The notes beneath the pieces were generated by a model, which saw only the letters and a list, made by a program, of their open reading frames with translations, was not told the origin of the DNA and did not search any database. From Tepidicella xavieri (lineage in GTDB: Bacteria > Pseudomonadota > Gammaproteobacteria > Burkholderiales > Burkholderiaceae_C), in assembly GCF_004363315.1 (NCBI RefSeq), contig NZ_SNYL01000002.1:62001-126000 (forward strand): a stretch of 64,000 bases of DNA. The letters are read 5' to 3'. This document shows, in pieces, positions 18,568 to 26,301 of the stretch; position 1 is the stretch's first letter, and the number at the start of each line of letters is the position of its first letter. The position numbers and the translations under genes are program-made.

Positions 18568-19584
18568 TTATCGGGCGACTCGCAAGCGCGGCGGCGCGTT
18601 CACGGGGGTCAAAGCCCGGCCCTGGGTCAGAAAGGCGATGAGATTGTCGGCCGCCAGATGGGCCATGGCCAGCCGGGTGGCCCGGGTCGCGCTGGCGATG
18701 TGAGGCGTCAGCACCACATTGGGCACGGTCAGCAAATCCGGGTGAACCCGTGGCTCTCCCTCGAACACATCGAGCCCGGCCGCTGCGATGCGGCGCTCAC
18801 GCAGGGCATGCGCCAGTGCCGCGTCGTCCACGATGCCGCCGCGGGCGATGTTGACCAAGGTGGCGGTCGGCTTCATGAGCGCCAGCTCGGCCGCGCCGAT
18901 GAGGTGGTGGTTCTCTGGCGTGTAGGGCAGCACCAGCACCAGGTGATCGGCCTGCCGCAACAGCGCCTCCTTGCTCACATACGTGGCCCGGCATTGCGCC
19001 TCGATGGCCGGATCCAGCCGGGAGCGGTTGTGATAAATCACCCGCATGCCGAAACCGTGCGCCCCGCGCAGAGCGATGCCCTGCCCGATGCGGCCCATGC
19101 CCAGGATGCCCAGCGTGCTGCCGTGCACGTCCTGCCCGGCGAACAGATCGTAGGCCCAGCGGTCCCAGCGGCCGGCACGCAAGAAATGCTCGCTCTCGGT
19201 GACGCGGCGCGCGGCGGCCAGCAACAGGGCGAAACCGAAATCGGCCGTGGTTTCGGTGAGCACATCGGGGGTGTTGGTGCCCACGACGCCCGCTTCTGTC
19301 ATGGCCGCGACGTCGAAATTGTTGAACCCCACCGCCATGTTGGCCACGATGCGCAGTTGCGGACATGCCTGCAGCAGGGCCGCATCGATGCGCTGGCTGC
19401 CCGTGGTCAGCACGCCGGCCTTGCCTTGCAAGCGCGCGATCAGTTCCTGCGCCGACCAGTCCTCATCGTGCTCGTTGTCGCTGACCTCGAAATGCTGGCG
19501 CAATTTGTCCAGCACCTCGGGAAAGATGGCCCGCGCCACGAGCACCGCGGGCCTGGGCGCCGGCGTATCGGGCACAGCGCGCAT
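18568..19584 (-). CDS. D-isomer-specific 2-hydroxyacid dehydrogenase (glyoxylate/hydroxypyruvate reductase type)
   Basis: A 338-residue enzyme starting MRAVPDTPAPRPAV. The Rossmann loop GMGRIG is at 162-167. The family catalytic trio is present: Arg248 in NIARGG, Glu277 in FEGEP and His295 in LTPHIASAT. The HNRSR sequence after the second strand suggests NADPH preference. GyaR/GhrB-type enzymes reduce glyoxylate or hydroxypyruvate. Substrate specificity is inferred from overall similarity only. It follows the nitroreductase gene by 5 bases on the same strand. Confidence 0.87.
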   Translation of the reverse strand: MRAVPDTPAPRPAVLVARAIFPEVLDKLRQHFEVSDNEHDEDWSAQELIARLQGKAGVLTTGSQRIDAALLQACPQLRIVANMAVGFNNFDVAAMTEAGVVGTNTPDVLTETTADFGFALLLAAARRVTESEHFLRAGRWDRWAYDLFAGQDVHGSTLGILGMGRIGQGIALRGAHGFGMRVIYHNRSRLDPAIEAQCRATYVSKEALLRQADHLVLVLPYTPENHHLIGAAELALMKPTATLVNIARGGIVDDAALAHALRERRIAAAGLDVFEGEPRVHPDLLTVPNVVLTPHIASATRATRLAMAHLAADNLIAFLTQGRALTPVNAPPRLRVAR

Positions 19585-19589
19585 GCCGT

Positions 19590-20318
19590 TCACTCCAGCC
19601 AGGTGGTGAACTCGGCCACCGGCACGCGCGGGGTTCGGAAGGTGTTGACCTTGTCGGCCGTGTCGGCATAGCCCAAGGCCATGCCGCAAACGAGCATCTC
19701 ATGCTCGCCGGCGCCGATGTGCGGCAGGATGATGCGGGCATAGCCGTTCCAGGCCGCCTGCGGGCAGGTGTCCAGCCCGTGGGCGCGCGCGGCCACCATC
19801 AGGTTTTGCAAAAACATGCCCGTGTCCACCAGCGAGCCGCCGCCCATGACCTTGTCGATCGTGACCATCAGGCCCACGGGCGCGTCAAAGAAACGGAAGT
19901 TGCGCTGGTGCTGGGCGTGCATTTTGTCCTTGTCGCCTTTTCCGATGCCCAGCAGGCCATACAGCCCCCAGCCGTTTTCCCGCCGCCGATCGATGTAAGG
20001 GCTGACCCACTGCTTGGGATAGTAGTCGTAGGCCTCCTGATACTCGGCAGCCAGCGCCGGGTTGTCGCGAATGGCATCGTGGGCGGCGCACACCTTCTCA
20101 CACAGGGCATCGCGGCTGCGCCCTTGCAGCACATAGACCTTCCACGGCTGGGTGTTGGTGCCTGACGGGGCGCGGCTGGCCACTTCGAGGAGGTGGGTCA
20201 GCACCTCCCGGGGCACGGGCGTGGGCAAAAAGGCGCGAACCGACATCCGGCCAGTGATGGCGGCATCCACGCTGGCGGGATCGTGCACCGGCGGGCGGGC
20301 CGTGGGATTTTGGGTCAT
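19590..20318 (-). CDS. Nitroreductase-family flavoprotein
   Basis: A 242-residue protein starting MTQNPTARPP. Nitroreductase-fold marks are the early RMSVRAFLPTPVPREVL, the FMN-contact APSGTNTQPWKVYVL and GMFLQNLMVAARAHGLDTCPQ. Such enzymes use FMN and NAD(P)H to reduce nitro groups, quinones or enones; the physiological substrate is unknown. A strong ribosome site (GAGGAGA) lies just before the ATG, and an ACGT-rich palindrome shared with the short-chain dehydrogenase at 23887 sits 23 bases upstream. It is probably the first gene of a unit with the hydroxyacid dehydrogenase and rmuC. Confidence 0.87.
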   Translation of the reverse strand: MTQNPTARPPVHDPASVDAAITGRMSVRAFLPTPVPREVLTHLLEVASRAPSGTNTQPWKVYVLQGRSRDALCEKVCAAHDAIRDNPALAAEYQEAYDYYPKQWVSPYIDRRRENGWGLYGLLGIGKGDKDKMHAQHQRNFRFFDAPVGLMVTIDKVMGGGSLVDTGMFLQNLMVAARAHGLDTCPQAAWNGYARIILPHIGAGEHEMLVCGMALGYADTADKVNTFRTPRVPVAEFTTWLE

Positions 20319-20340
20319 GAAGTCTCCTCGGTTGACGGTT

Positions 20341-20362
20341 GTGACGTTGACGTTAACGTCAA
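20341..20362. promoter_or_regulatory. Operator-like palindrome upstream of the nitroreductase gene
   Basis: The core TTGACGTTAACGTCAA (20347-20362) is a perfect 16-base palindrome. The 22-base stretch from 20341 matches the palindrome at 23851-23872 at 19 of 22 positions. It lies between the nitroreductase start and the end of the thioesterase gene, so it should control the leftward nitroreductase unit. Confidence 0.6.
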
Positions 20363-20388
20363 TTATGACCCCCCGCGCCGATTCGCGC

Positions 20389-20850
20389 TCAGCACAGCGC
20401 CGCCAAGGCCTCGCGCAACGCCGGCGGCAGGGGCACAGGGCGGCGTGTTTGGCGGTCCACGTACACGTGGACAAAGTGCCCGGCCGCCGCCGTCAGCTCG
20501 CCCGAGGCGCTGAACAGCCCCACCTCATAGCGCACGCTGGACCGCCCCAGATGGCCAACCCGCAGCCCGGCATGGATGGTGTCAGGGAAAGCCAGCGATT
20601 CGAAATAGTTGCACTGCGTCTCGATCACCAGGCCAATGACCGCACCGTGATGGATGTCGAGCGCGCCCTGCTCGATCAGGTAGCCATTGACGGCGGTGTC
20701 GAACCAACTGTAATAGACGACGTTGTTGACATGGCCGTAGATGTCGTTGTCCATCCACCGGGTACCGATCGTGCGAAAGACGCGAAACGCGTGACGTGGC
20801 TGCGGCCTGGGCCGCTCGACGGCAGATGCGGGCTGCGAAGGCGTGCTCAT
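20389..20850 (-). CDS. Acyl-CoA thioesterase (4HBT / hotdog fold)
   Basis: A 153-residue single hotdog-fold protein starting MSTPSQPASAVE. The active-site helix region RWMDNDIYGHVNNVVYYSWF (residues 31-50) contains the aspartates typical of YbgC/FadM-like thioesterases. Members hydrolyse acyl-CoA thioesters in the cytoplasm; chain-length preference is not evident. Its ATG overlaps the stop of the histone-deacetylase-family gene by 4 bases, indicating coupled translation. Confidence 0.87.
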   Translation of the reverse strand: MSTPSQPASAVERPRPQPRHAFRVFRTIGTRWMDNDIYGHVNNVVYYSWFDTAVNGYLIEQGALDIHHGAVIGLVIETQCNYFESLAFPDTIHAGLRVGHLGRSSVRYEVGLFSASGELTAAAGHFVHVYVDRQTRRPVPLPPALREALAALC

Positions 20851-21818
20851 GGCAGGCCATTGTGCCACTGCGCAGCGGGCAAGGCAGCCTGCCAGCGCTG
20901 CCAATGCGACACCGCCAGACGCCAGGTGTTGAACTGCACGCGCAAGGTGGACTCGATGTCGTGCCCATAGCCGCCGGCCATCGTCATGGCCATGGGAATG
21001 CGGCGCTGCCAGACCCATTCGAACACCCGCCGATCGCGCGCCTCCATCCCGTCATCCGTCAGCTTCAGGCGCCCCAGGCGGTCGCCTTCATGGGGGTCAG
21101 CCCCGGCCAGATAGATCACCAACCCCGGCTCGAAGCGGCGCTCCAGTTCATGCAGCGCCCATTCCAGCGCCTCGATGTAGGTGGCATCGTCGCAGCCATC
21201 GGGCAGATCCACGTCCAGGTCGCCCGGCTCTTTGCGGAAGGGGAAGTTTTTGGCACCGTGCAGCGACAGGGTGAATACCGAGGGATCGTCGCGAAAGATG
21301 CTGGCGGTGCCGTTGCCTTGATGCACGTCCAGATCAATCACCGCCACCCGCAGCGGGCGCTGCCGCCGCGCCGCCCCGTGCCGCTGCCACTCGGCCTGCA
21401 TGAGCCTGGCGGCCACGGCCGTGTCGTTGAACACGCAAAAGCCGCCGCCCTTGTGGGCATACGCATGATGGGTGCCACCGGCCAAATTGGCCGCGATCCC
21501 CTCACCCGCCATGGCCGCCCGGCACGCCTGCACCGTGGCCCCCACCGAGCGCCGGGCGCGTTCGGCCATCGCCGGACTCCAGGGAAAGCCAATCTCACGC
21601 TGCTCTGCCGGCGTCAACCCCCCTTCGGCCACGGCCTGGATGTAGCGTGGGGTATGCGCCAACGCCAGTTCGCCGTCGCTGGCCGGCAGGGCCTGTTGCA
21701 GACGCACCTGGGGCAAGCCCGCTGCCAGGCGCTCCCGCAAAGCCGCGTATTTCGCCATCGGGAAGCGGTGCCCCGGCGGCAGCGGCAGAACGAATTGATC
21801 GGCGTAGAAGGCAAGCAC
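20847..21818 (-). CDS. Histone-deacetylase-family amidohydrolase
   Basis: A 323-residue protein of the arginase/deacetylase fold. The catalytic histidine pair is in GGTHHAYAHKGGG (residues 117-118). Metal-binding DLDVHQGNGT follows at 162-171, and the second metal aspartate is in LAGADPHEGDRLG. Bacterial members deacetylate acetylpolyamines, acetoin-linked proteins or other amides. The substrate here is unknown. The downstream thioesterase gene overlaps by ATGA, so the two form a small operon whose start faces the divergent phasin promoter. Confidence 0.88.
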   Translation of the reverse strand: MLAFYADQFVLPLPPGHRFPMAKYAALRERLAAGLPQVRLQQALPASDGELALAHTPRYIQAVAEGGLTPAEQREIGFPWSPAMAERARRSVGATVQACRAAMAGEGIAANLAGGTHHAYAHKGGGFCVFNDTAVAARLMQAEWQRHGAARRQRPLRVAVIDLDVHQGNGTASIFRDDPSVFTLSLHGAKNFPFRKEPGDLDVDLPDGCDDATYIEALEWALHELERRFEPGLVIYLAGADPHEGDRLGRLKLTDDGMEARDRRVFEWVWQRRIPMAMTMAGGYGHDIESTLRVQFNTWRLAVSHWQRWQAALPAAQWHNGLP

Positions 21819-21870
21819 ACCGCCATTGTGGCCCGTCGATCAAACCCTTGCGACGGACCCCCCAATCTTT

Positions 21871-21947
21871 TTTGCTGCACCGCAACAAAAAGGCTTGCAA
21901 AAACCCGAGGAATCCCTATAATTGAATTCATGTTGCAGCGCAGCAAA
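21871..21947 (+). promoter_or_regulatory. Phasin promoter flanked by two PhaR-like operators
   Basis: A clear sigma-70 promoter has TTGCAA at 21895-21900 and TATAAT at 21917-21922, spacing 16. Upstream of it lies TTTGCTGCACCGCAACA (21871-21887). Just after the -10 box, on the other strand, lies a copy differing at 2 of 17 positions (21931-21947). PhaR-type repressors of PHB-forming bacteria bind TGC-rich paired sites around phasin promoters, so this arrangement fits PHB-dependent control. PhaR itself is not in the window. Confidence 0.7.
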
Positions 21948-22009
21948 TCCATCCCAGTCACGGATCGCCGCCTTCAACATGCCGACGAACATACTCAGGA
22001 GAGCAGGAC

Positions 22010-22549
22010 ATGCTGACCGCTGAACAACTGGTTGCCGCGCAAAAGGCCAATATCGAAACCCTCTTCGGGCTGACGCAAAAGGCTTTCGAAGGCGTGGAAA
22101 AGCTGATGGAGCTCAACCTCCAGGCTACCAAAGCCGCCCTGGCCGAATCGGCCAATAACGCCCAAGCCGTGCTCAGTGCCAAAGACGCCCAGGAACTCAT
22201 CGCCCTGCAGGCTTCGCTGATGCAGCCCCTGGCCGAAAAAGCCGCCGCCTACAGCCGCCAGCTCTACGAAATCGCATCCGGTACCCAGGCCGAATTCACC
22301 AAAGTGGCCGAGGCCCAAAGCCAAGAGGCCCAGCAGAAGTTCATGGCCGTGGTGGATAACGTGGCCAAGAACGCCCCGGCCGGCTCTGAGACTGCCGTGG
22401 CCGTGATGAAGAGTGCCGTGGCGGCCGCCACCAACGCGATGGAAACCGTGCAGAAGGCCGTCAAACAGGCCAGCGAAGTGGCGGAAGCCAACTTCCACGC
22501 CATGGCCAACCAAGCCGCTGCCCCCAAATCTTCTGGCCGCCGCCGTTGA
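22010..22549 (+). CDS. phaP: Phasin (PHB granule-associated protein)
   Basis: A 179-residue helical, alanine-rich protein of the Phasin_2 family starting [32 protein letters not shown]. The family pattern of repeated amphipathic helices continues through [14 protein letters not shown], and it ends with a short basic tail, SSGRRR. Phasins coat polyhydroxybutyrate granules and control their size and number. The ribosome site AGGAGAGCAGG precedes the ATG, and the promoter carries paired PhaR-like sites. Its presence implies that the cell stores PHB. Confidence 0.93.
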   Translation: MLTAEQLVAAQKANIETLFGLTQKAFEGVEKLMELNLQATKAALAESANNAQAVLSAKDAQELIALQASLMQPLAEKAAAYSRQLYEIASGTQAEFTKVAEAQSQEAQQKFMAVVDNVAKNAPAGSETAVAVMKSAVAAATNAMETVQKAVKQASEVAEANFHAMANQAAAPKSSGRRR

Positions 22550-22620
22550 AATCTGGCGGCCAACCCCGATTTACAGGTTGTCTCCTCGGGTCTCTTCGAA
22601 CCACGTTTCAGAGACCTTTC

Positions 22621-22650
22621 AAGGGCTTCGCGTCGCGAAGCCCTTTTTTT
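22621..22650 (+). terminator. Terminator after phaP
   Basis: An 11-pair stem (AAGGGCTTCGC / GCGAAGCCCTT) with a 3-base loop and a T run, about 72 bases after the phasin stop. A strong terminator suits a highly expressed gene. Confidence 0.9.
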
Positions 22651-22732
22651 CTCCAGCAAGGCAAATAGGAATCGTTTTTGTTTGTGTTAGTATGGCGTCT
22701 GTCACCGTTTTGTTCCTTCACGAAGACGCACC

Positions 22733-23785
22733 ATGAACCTTCGCCACACCCTTCGCCTTGCCCTTGGCTCCCTGGCGCTGGCCGCCGTCGCGGTTTCGGC
22801 CTCCGCGCAAGACAAAGTGCTCAACCTGTATTCCGCCCGGCACTACCAGACGGACGAGGTGATGTATGAAGCCTTCACCCGCACCACGGGCATCCGCATC
22901 AACCGCGTCGAGGCCGACGATGCCGGCATCATCGCCCGCTTGCGCGCCGAAGGCGCTGCCTCCCCGGCCGACGTGGTGCTGCTCGTCGATGCGGCGCGCA
23001 TAGCCGCCGCCGACAGCCAGGGGCTGTTTCGTCCTATCCAATCTGCCAAGCTGGATGCCGCCATCCCCGCCAACCTGCGGGCCGACCCCACCCCCGAAGG
23101 CGTGACCTGGACCGGCTTTTCCACCCGCGCCCGCGTGATCGTGTACGACCCGCTGCGCGTCAAGCCCGAAGACGTGGCCACTTACGAGCAACTGGCCGAC
23201 CCCAAGCTCAAAGGGCTGGTCTGCACGCGCTCCGGCTCGCATCCGTACAACCTGTCGCTCTTTGCCACCGTGGTCGAGCGGCTGGGTGACGAAAAAGGCC
23301 AAGCCTGGCTCAAGGGCATCGTGGACAACATGGCCCGCGCGCCCAAGGGCGGCGACACCGATCAGATTCGCGCCGTGGCCTCCGGCGAATGCGGCGTGGC
23401 GCTGACCAACAGCTACTACGTGGCTCGCCTGATCAAGTCCAATCGCCCGGAAGACCGTGCCGTCATGGAAAAAGTGCGCGTGGTCTTCCCTAACCAAGCC
23501 ACCACCGGCACCCATGTGAATATCGCAGGCGCTGCGGTGGCCCGGCACGCCAAGAACGTGGACTCGGCCATCCAGTTCATGGAATTTCTCGCCAGCCCGT
23601 TTGCGCAAGAGTATTTCGCCAACGGCAACAATGAATTCCCAGCCGCCAAGGGCGTGAAGATCGACAACCCAGCTCTGCGCTCCATCGGAGGCGACGATTT
23701 CAAGTCGGAAAACATTCCCCTGGGCGTGGTGGCCAAGAACCTGACGAAGATCCAGCAGATGCTGGACCGCGTCGGCTACAAGTGA
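22733..23785 (+). CDS. Iron(III) ABC transporter substrate-binding protein (FutA/FbpA-like)
   Basis: A 350-residue periplasmic protein with a signal peptide (residues 1-25, cleavage near VSASA). The mature part begins QDKVLNLYSARHYQTDE, the usual start of FutA-like iron-binding proteins. The tyrosine pair in TNSYYVAR (Tyr228-Tyr229) and Tyr33/Tyr38 match ferric-ion ligands of the family. No permease or ATPase genes are adjacent, so it is an orphan binding protein. A weak Fur-box-like stretch (AATAGGAATCGTT, about 22664) lies upstream, which would fit iron control but is not convincing. Confidence 0.87.
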   Translation: MNLRHTLRLALGSLALAAVAVSASAQDKVLNLYSARHYQTDEVMYEAFTRTTGIRINRVEADDAGIIARLRAEGAASPADVVLLVDAARIAAADSQGLFRPIQSAKLDAAIPANLRADPTPEGVTWTGFSTRARVIVYDPLRVKPEDVATYEQLADPKLKGLVCTRSGSHPYNLSLFATVVERLGDEKGQAWLKGIVDNMARAPKGGDTDQIRAVASGECGVALTNSYYVARLIKSNRPEDRAVMEKVRVVFPNQATTGTHVNIAGAAVARHAKNVDSAIQFMEFLASPFAQEYFANGNNEFPAAKGVKIDNPALRSIGGDDFKSENIPLGVVAKNLTKIQQMLDRVGYK

Positions 23786-23816
23786 CCGCCTGACAGCCCA
23801 CCTTTCCACCCTGTCG

Positions 23817-23841
23817 AACCCGCTCGCGCGGGTTTCTTTTT
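23817..23841 (+). terminator. Terminator after the iron-binding-protein gene
   Basis: A 7-pair GC-rich stem (AACCCGC / GCGGGTT) with a TCGC loop is followed by TCTTTTT. Confidence 0.75.
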
Positions 23842-23850
23842 GCGTCATAA

Positions 23851-23872
23851 TTGACGTTTACGTAAACGTCAA
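23851..23872. promoter_or_regulatory. Perfect 22-base palindromic operator before the short-chain dehydrogenase
   Basis: The half-site TTGACGTTTAC is followed directly by its exact reverse complement. It lies 15 bases before the ATG at 23887, where a bound protein would block transcription or initiation. It matches the palindrome at 20341-20362 at 19 of 22 positions. The ACGT-spaced pattern recalls sites of MerR-family regulators of branched-chain amino acid or acyl-CoA catabolism (LiuR-like). That assignment is inference. Confidence 0.65.
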
Positions 23873-23886
23873 ACAGGAGCACGGCA

Positions 23887-24645
23887 ATGGAGATCGCAGG
23901 CAAGGTTTTCGTGGTCACGGGCGGGGCATCCGGCCTGGGCGAGGGAACGGCACGCATGCTGGCCGCAGCGGGCGGCCGGGTGGTCGTGGCCGACATGCAG
24001 GCCGACAAAGGCCAGGCCGTGGCCAAGGACATCGGCGGCGTTTTCGTGGCTTGCGACGTCACCCGCGAAGCCGATGGCCAGCAAGTCATCGACCAGGCCA
24101 CCGCCATGGGCAAGCTCATGGGCTTGATCAACTGCGCCGGCATCGCCCCGGCCGAAAAGACCGTGGGCAAGAACGGGCCGCATGACCTCGGTCTTTACAC
24201 GAAGACCATCATGGTCAATCTGGTCGGCACCTTCAACATGATCCGCCTGGCCGCCACCGCCATGAGCCGCAACGAGCCCGAGCCGACCGGCGAGCGCGGC
24301 GTGTTGATCTCCACCGCGTCCGTGGCGGCTTTCGACGGCCAGATTGGTCAAGCGGCCTACGCGGCCTCCAAAGGCGGCATCGTCGGCATGACCTTGCCCA
24401 TCGCCCGCGATCTGGCCCGCAGCGGCATCCGCAACATGACGATCGCACCGGGCATCTTCGGCACCCCCATGTTGTTTGGCATGCCCCAGGAAGTTCAGGA
24501 CGCGCTGGCCGCCAGCGTGCCCTTCCCTTCGCGTCTGGGGCGCCCGGAGGACTATGCCAAGCTGGTTCGGCACATCATCGAGAACGACATGCTCAATGGC
24601 GAGGTGATCCGGCTCGATGGCGCCATTCGCATGGCCCCGCGCTGA
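23887..24645 (+). CDS. Short-chain dehydrogenase, 3-hydroxyacyl-CoA dehydrogenase type (HSD17B10-like)
   Basis: A 252-residue SDR enzyme. The cofactor loop TGGASGLG is at residues 11-18, ADMQADK suggests NAD, and CDVT precedes the NCAGIA segment. The catalytic set is Ser145, Tyr158 and Lys162. The long insert [37 protein letters not shown] and the end segment [17 protein letters not shown] are typical of type II 3-hydroxyacyl-CoA dehydrogenases acting in fatty-acid or isoleucine breakdown. It stands alone downstream of a perfect palindrome and is likely regulated by it. Confidence 0.88.
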   Translation: MEIAGKVFVVTGGASGLGEGTARMLAAAGGRVVVADMQADKGQAVAKDIGGVFVACDVTREADGQQVIDQATAMGKLMGLINCAGIAPAEKTVGKNGPHDLGLYTKTIMVNLVGTFNMIRLAATAMSRNEPEPTGERGVLISTASVAAFDGQIGQAAYAASKGGIVGMTLPIARDLARSGIRNMTIAPGIFGTPMLFGMPQEVQDALAASVPFPSRLGRPEDYAKLVRHIIENDMLNGEVIRLDGAIRMAPR

Positions 24646-24716
24646 TGGCTTCAAGGGCTGCCGTGCAGCCCATTGACCGGTGTAAGATGATAAGGTTCAC
24701 ACCTACGATCTAGGGC

Positions 24717-26249
24717 ATGCCGGCATCCACCCCCCAGGAGATTGCAAGAGAAGCGGTCAAGCGGTTGGCCGCACGCAAGCTGCCTCCCACGCCAGAAAAC
24801 TTCCAGGCCACTTACCATGAAGTGGCCGGCACCAAGCCGCTTCGGCCCTTCCCGTTGGAGAACCTGCGCCACATCGGCGCCATGCTGCCCGACCGCACCC
24901 CGGCGCAGATACGCTTCAAGGCCCAGTTTGGCAAGGCGGTGACCCAGCACAGCTGGGAGGATCTGGAAAAAGCCCTGGTCAATCACCTGAAAAACCACTC
25001 CACACCGGAAACGCCAGCCCCCGTGCCAACGGCGGTGCCGGTGGTGGAGGAGCACAGCCTGCCGGCAGATCTGCGCGAACAGGTGGCCCGCATCGTCAAC
25101 TTTTCGCTGCCCGCGGTGGGCAATGACGACACCAAAGTCGTCGAGCTGGCCGAAGAGCTCGTGGCTTACCTCAAGCTCGACAGCTTGCATCTGCCCACGC
25201 TGCGCAAGATGATGGCGGATTTCGCGTTCCGCCTGTCGTTCGTGGCCGAAGAGCAGCAGCACATCCGGGAGACCCTGCTCGGCCTGCTGCACACCGTGTT
25301 CGAAAACATTGGCGCCATCACCCCTGAAAACCCCTGGCTGCAGGGCCAGATGGAAGCGCTCATGCAAGCCACGCAGCCGCCCCTGTCCACGCGGCGGCTG
25401 GAAGACGTGGAGCGCCGCCTCAAAGGGCTGATCGTCAAGCAGATCGAAGCCAAAGAGCAAACGCTGGCCGCCCAGCAGGTGATGAAAGAGACGCTGAGCA
25501 CCTTTCTGCAGCGCCTCTCTCAGACCGCCGACAGCAGCGAACACTATCAGCAGCAGTTCGAAGCCTGTGCACAGCGGCTGGAACATGCCCGCAGCCTCGC
25601 CGAAATGGCGCCGGTGGTCCAGGAAGCCATCCAATCGGCACGCAGCCTGGCACTGGACAGCCGCCGCACCGGCGAGGAACTCTCCAGCCTGCGCCAGCGG
25701 GCCGAAGAAGCCGAGCAGGAGGCGCAACGGCTGCGCGACGAGCTCGACCGCATGAGTGAAATGGCCCGCCACGACCTGTTGACCGGCACGCTCAACCGCA
25801 AAGGCATGGCCGAGGTGGCTGCGCGAGAAATGTCACGCGCCGACCGTGGCGCCAGCCAACCCTGTCTGGCCCTGCTCGATATCGATGACTTCAAGCGCCT
25901 GAATGACCGACTGGGCCACCTCAAGGGTGACAACGCCTTGCAACATCTGGCCCGGGTAGCCAAAACATCGCTGCGCCCACAAGACGCCGTGGCCCGCTTC
26001 GGGGGAGAAGAGTTCGTCATCATCCTGCCCGACACCTCCATCACCGAGGCGGTCGAAGTCATCACCCGGTTGCAGCGCGAGCTCTCCAAGCAGTTGTTTC
26101 TGGAGGGAGACGAGCACATCCTCATCACCTTCAGCGCCGGGGTGGTGCAACGCCGGGATGGCGAGTCCATCGAAAGCATGCTGAACCGGGCCGACCAGGC
26201 CATGTACGCGGCCAAACGGCAAGGCAAAAACCGGGTGGTGGCGGCCTGA
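24717..26249 (+). CDS. GGDEF-domain diguanylate cyclase
   Basis: A 510-residue protein. The first ~310 residues are helical with no recognised domain, and a coiled coil (~320-350, rich in Glu/Gln/Arg) leads into a C-terminal GGDEF domain. The active motif is GGEEF near residue 427, with an RxxD inhibitory site (RPQD) five residues before it. Substrate-binding DIDDFKRLNDRLGH and the late FSAGVV and NRADQAMYAAKRQGKNRV are intact. It should make cyclic di-GMP and be product-inhibited. There is no signal peptide or membrane segment, so it is cytoplasmic. It precedes dnaG by 52 bases. Confidence 0.92.
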   Translation: MPASTPQEIAREAVKRLAARKLPPTPENFQATYHEVAGTKPLRPFPLENLRHIGAMLPDRTPAQIRFKAQFGKAVTQHSWEDLEKALVNHLKNHSTPETPAPVPTAVPVVEEHSLPADLREQVARIVNFSLPAVGNDDTKVVELAEELVAYLKLDSLHLPTLRKMMADFAFRLSFVAEEQQHIRETLLGLLHTVFENIGAITPENPWLQGQMEALMQATQPPLSTRRLEDVERRLKGLIVKQIEAKEQTLAAQQVMKETLSTFLQRLSQTADSSEHYQQQFEACAQRLEHARSLAEMAPVVQEAIQSARSLALDSRRTGEELSSLRQRAEEAEQEAQRLRDELDRMSEMARHDLLTGTLNRKGMAEVAAREMSRADRGASQPCLALLDIDDFKRLNDRLGHLKGDNALQHLARVAKTSLRPQDAVARFGGEEFVIILPDTSITEAVEVITRLQRELSKQLFLEGDEHILITFSAGVVQRRDGESIESMLNRADQAMYAAKRQGKNRVVAA

Positions 26250-26301
26250 ACCGGCCGCCCCTTGCGCCATTCCCCCGGCGATGCATCGGTGAAAATACCG
26301 C

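Noticed and set aside
22661-22680. Fur box upstream of the iron-binding-protein gene
   Set aside because: About 9 of 13 core positions match and there is no clear promoter overlap, so I mention it only in the gene entry.
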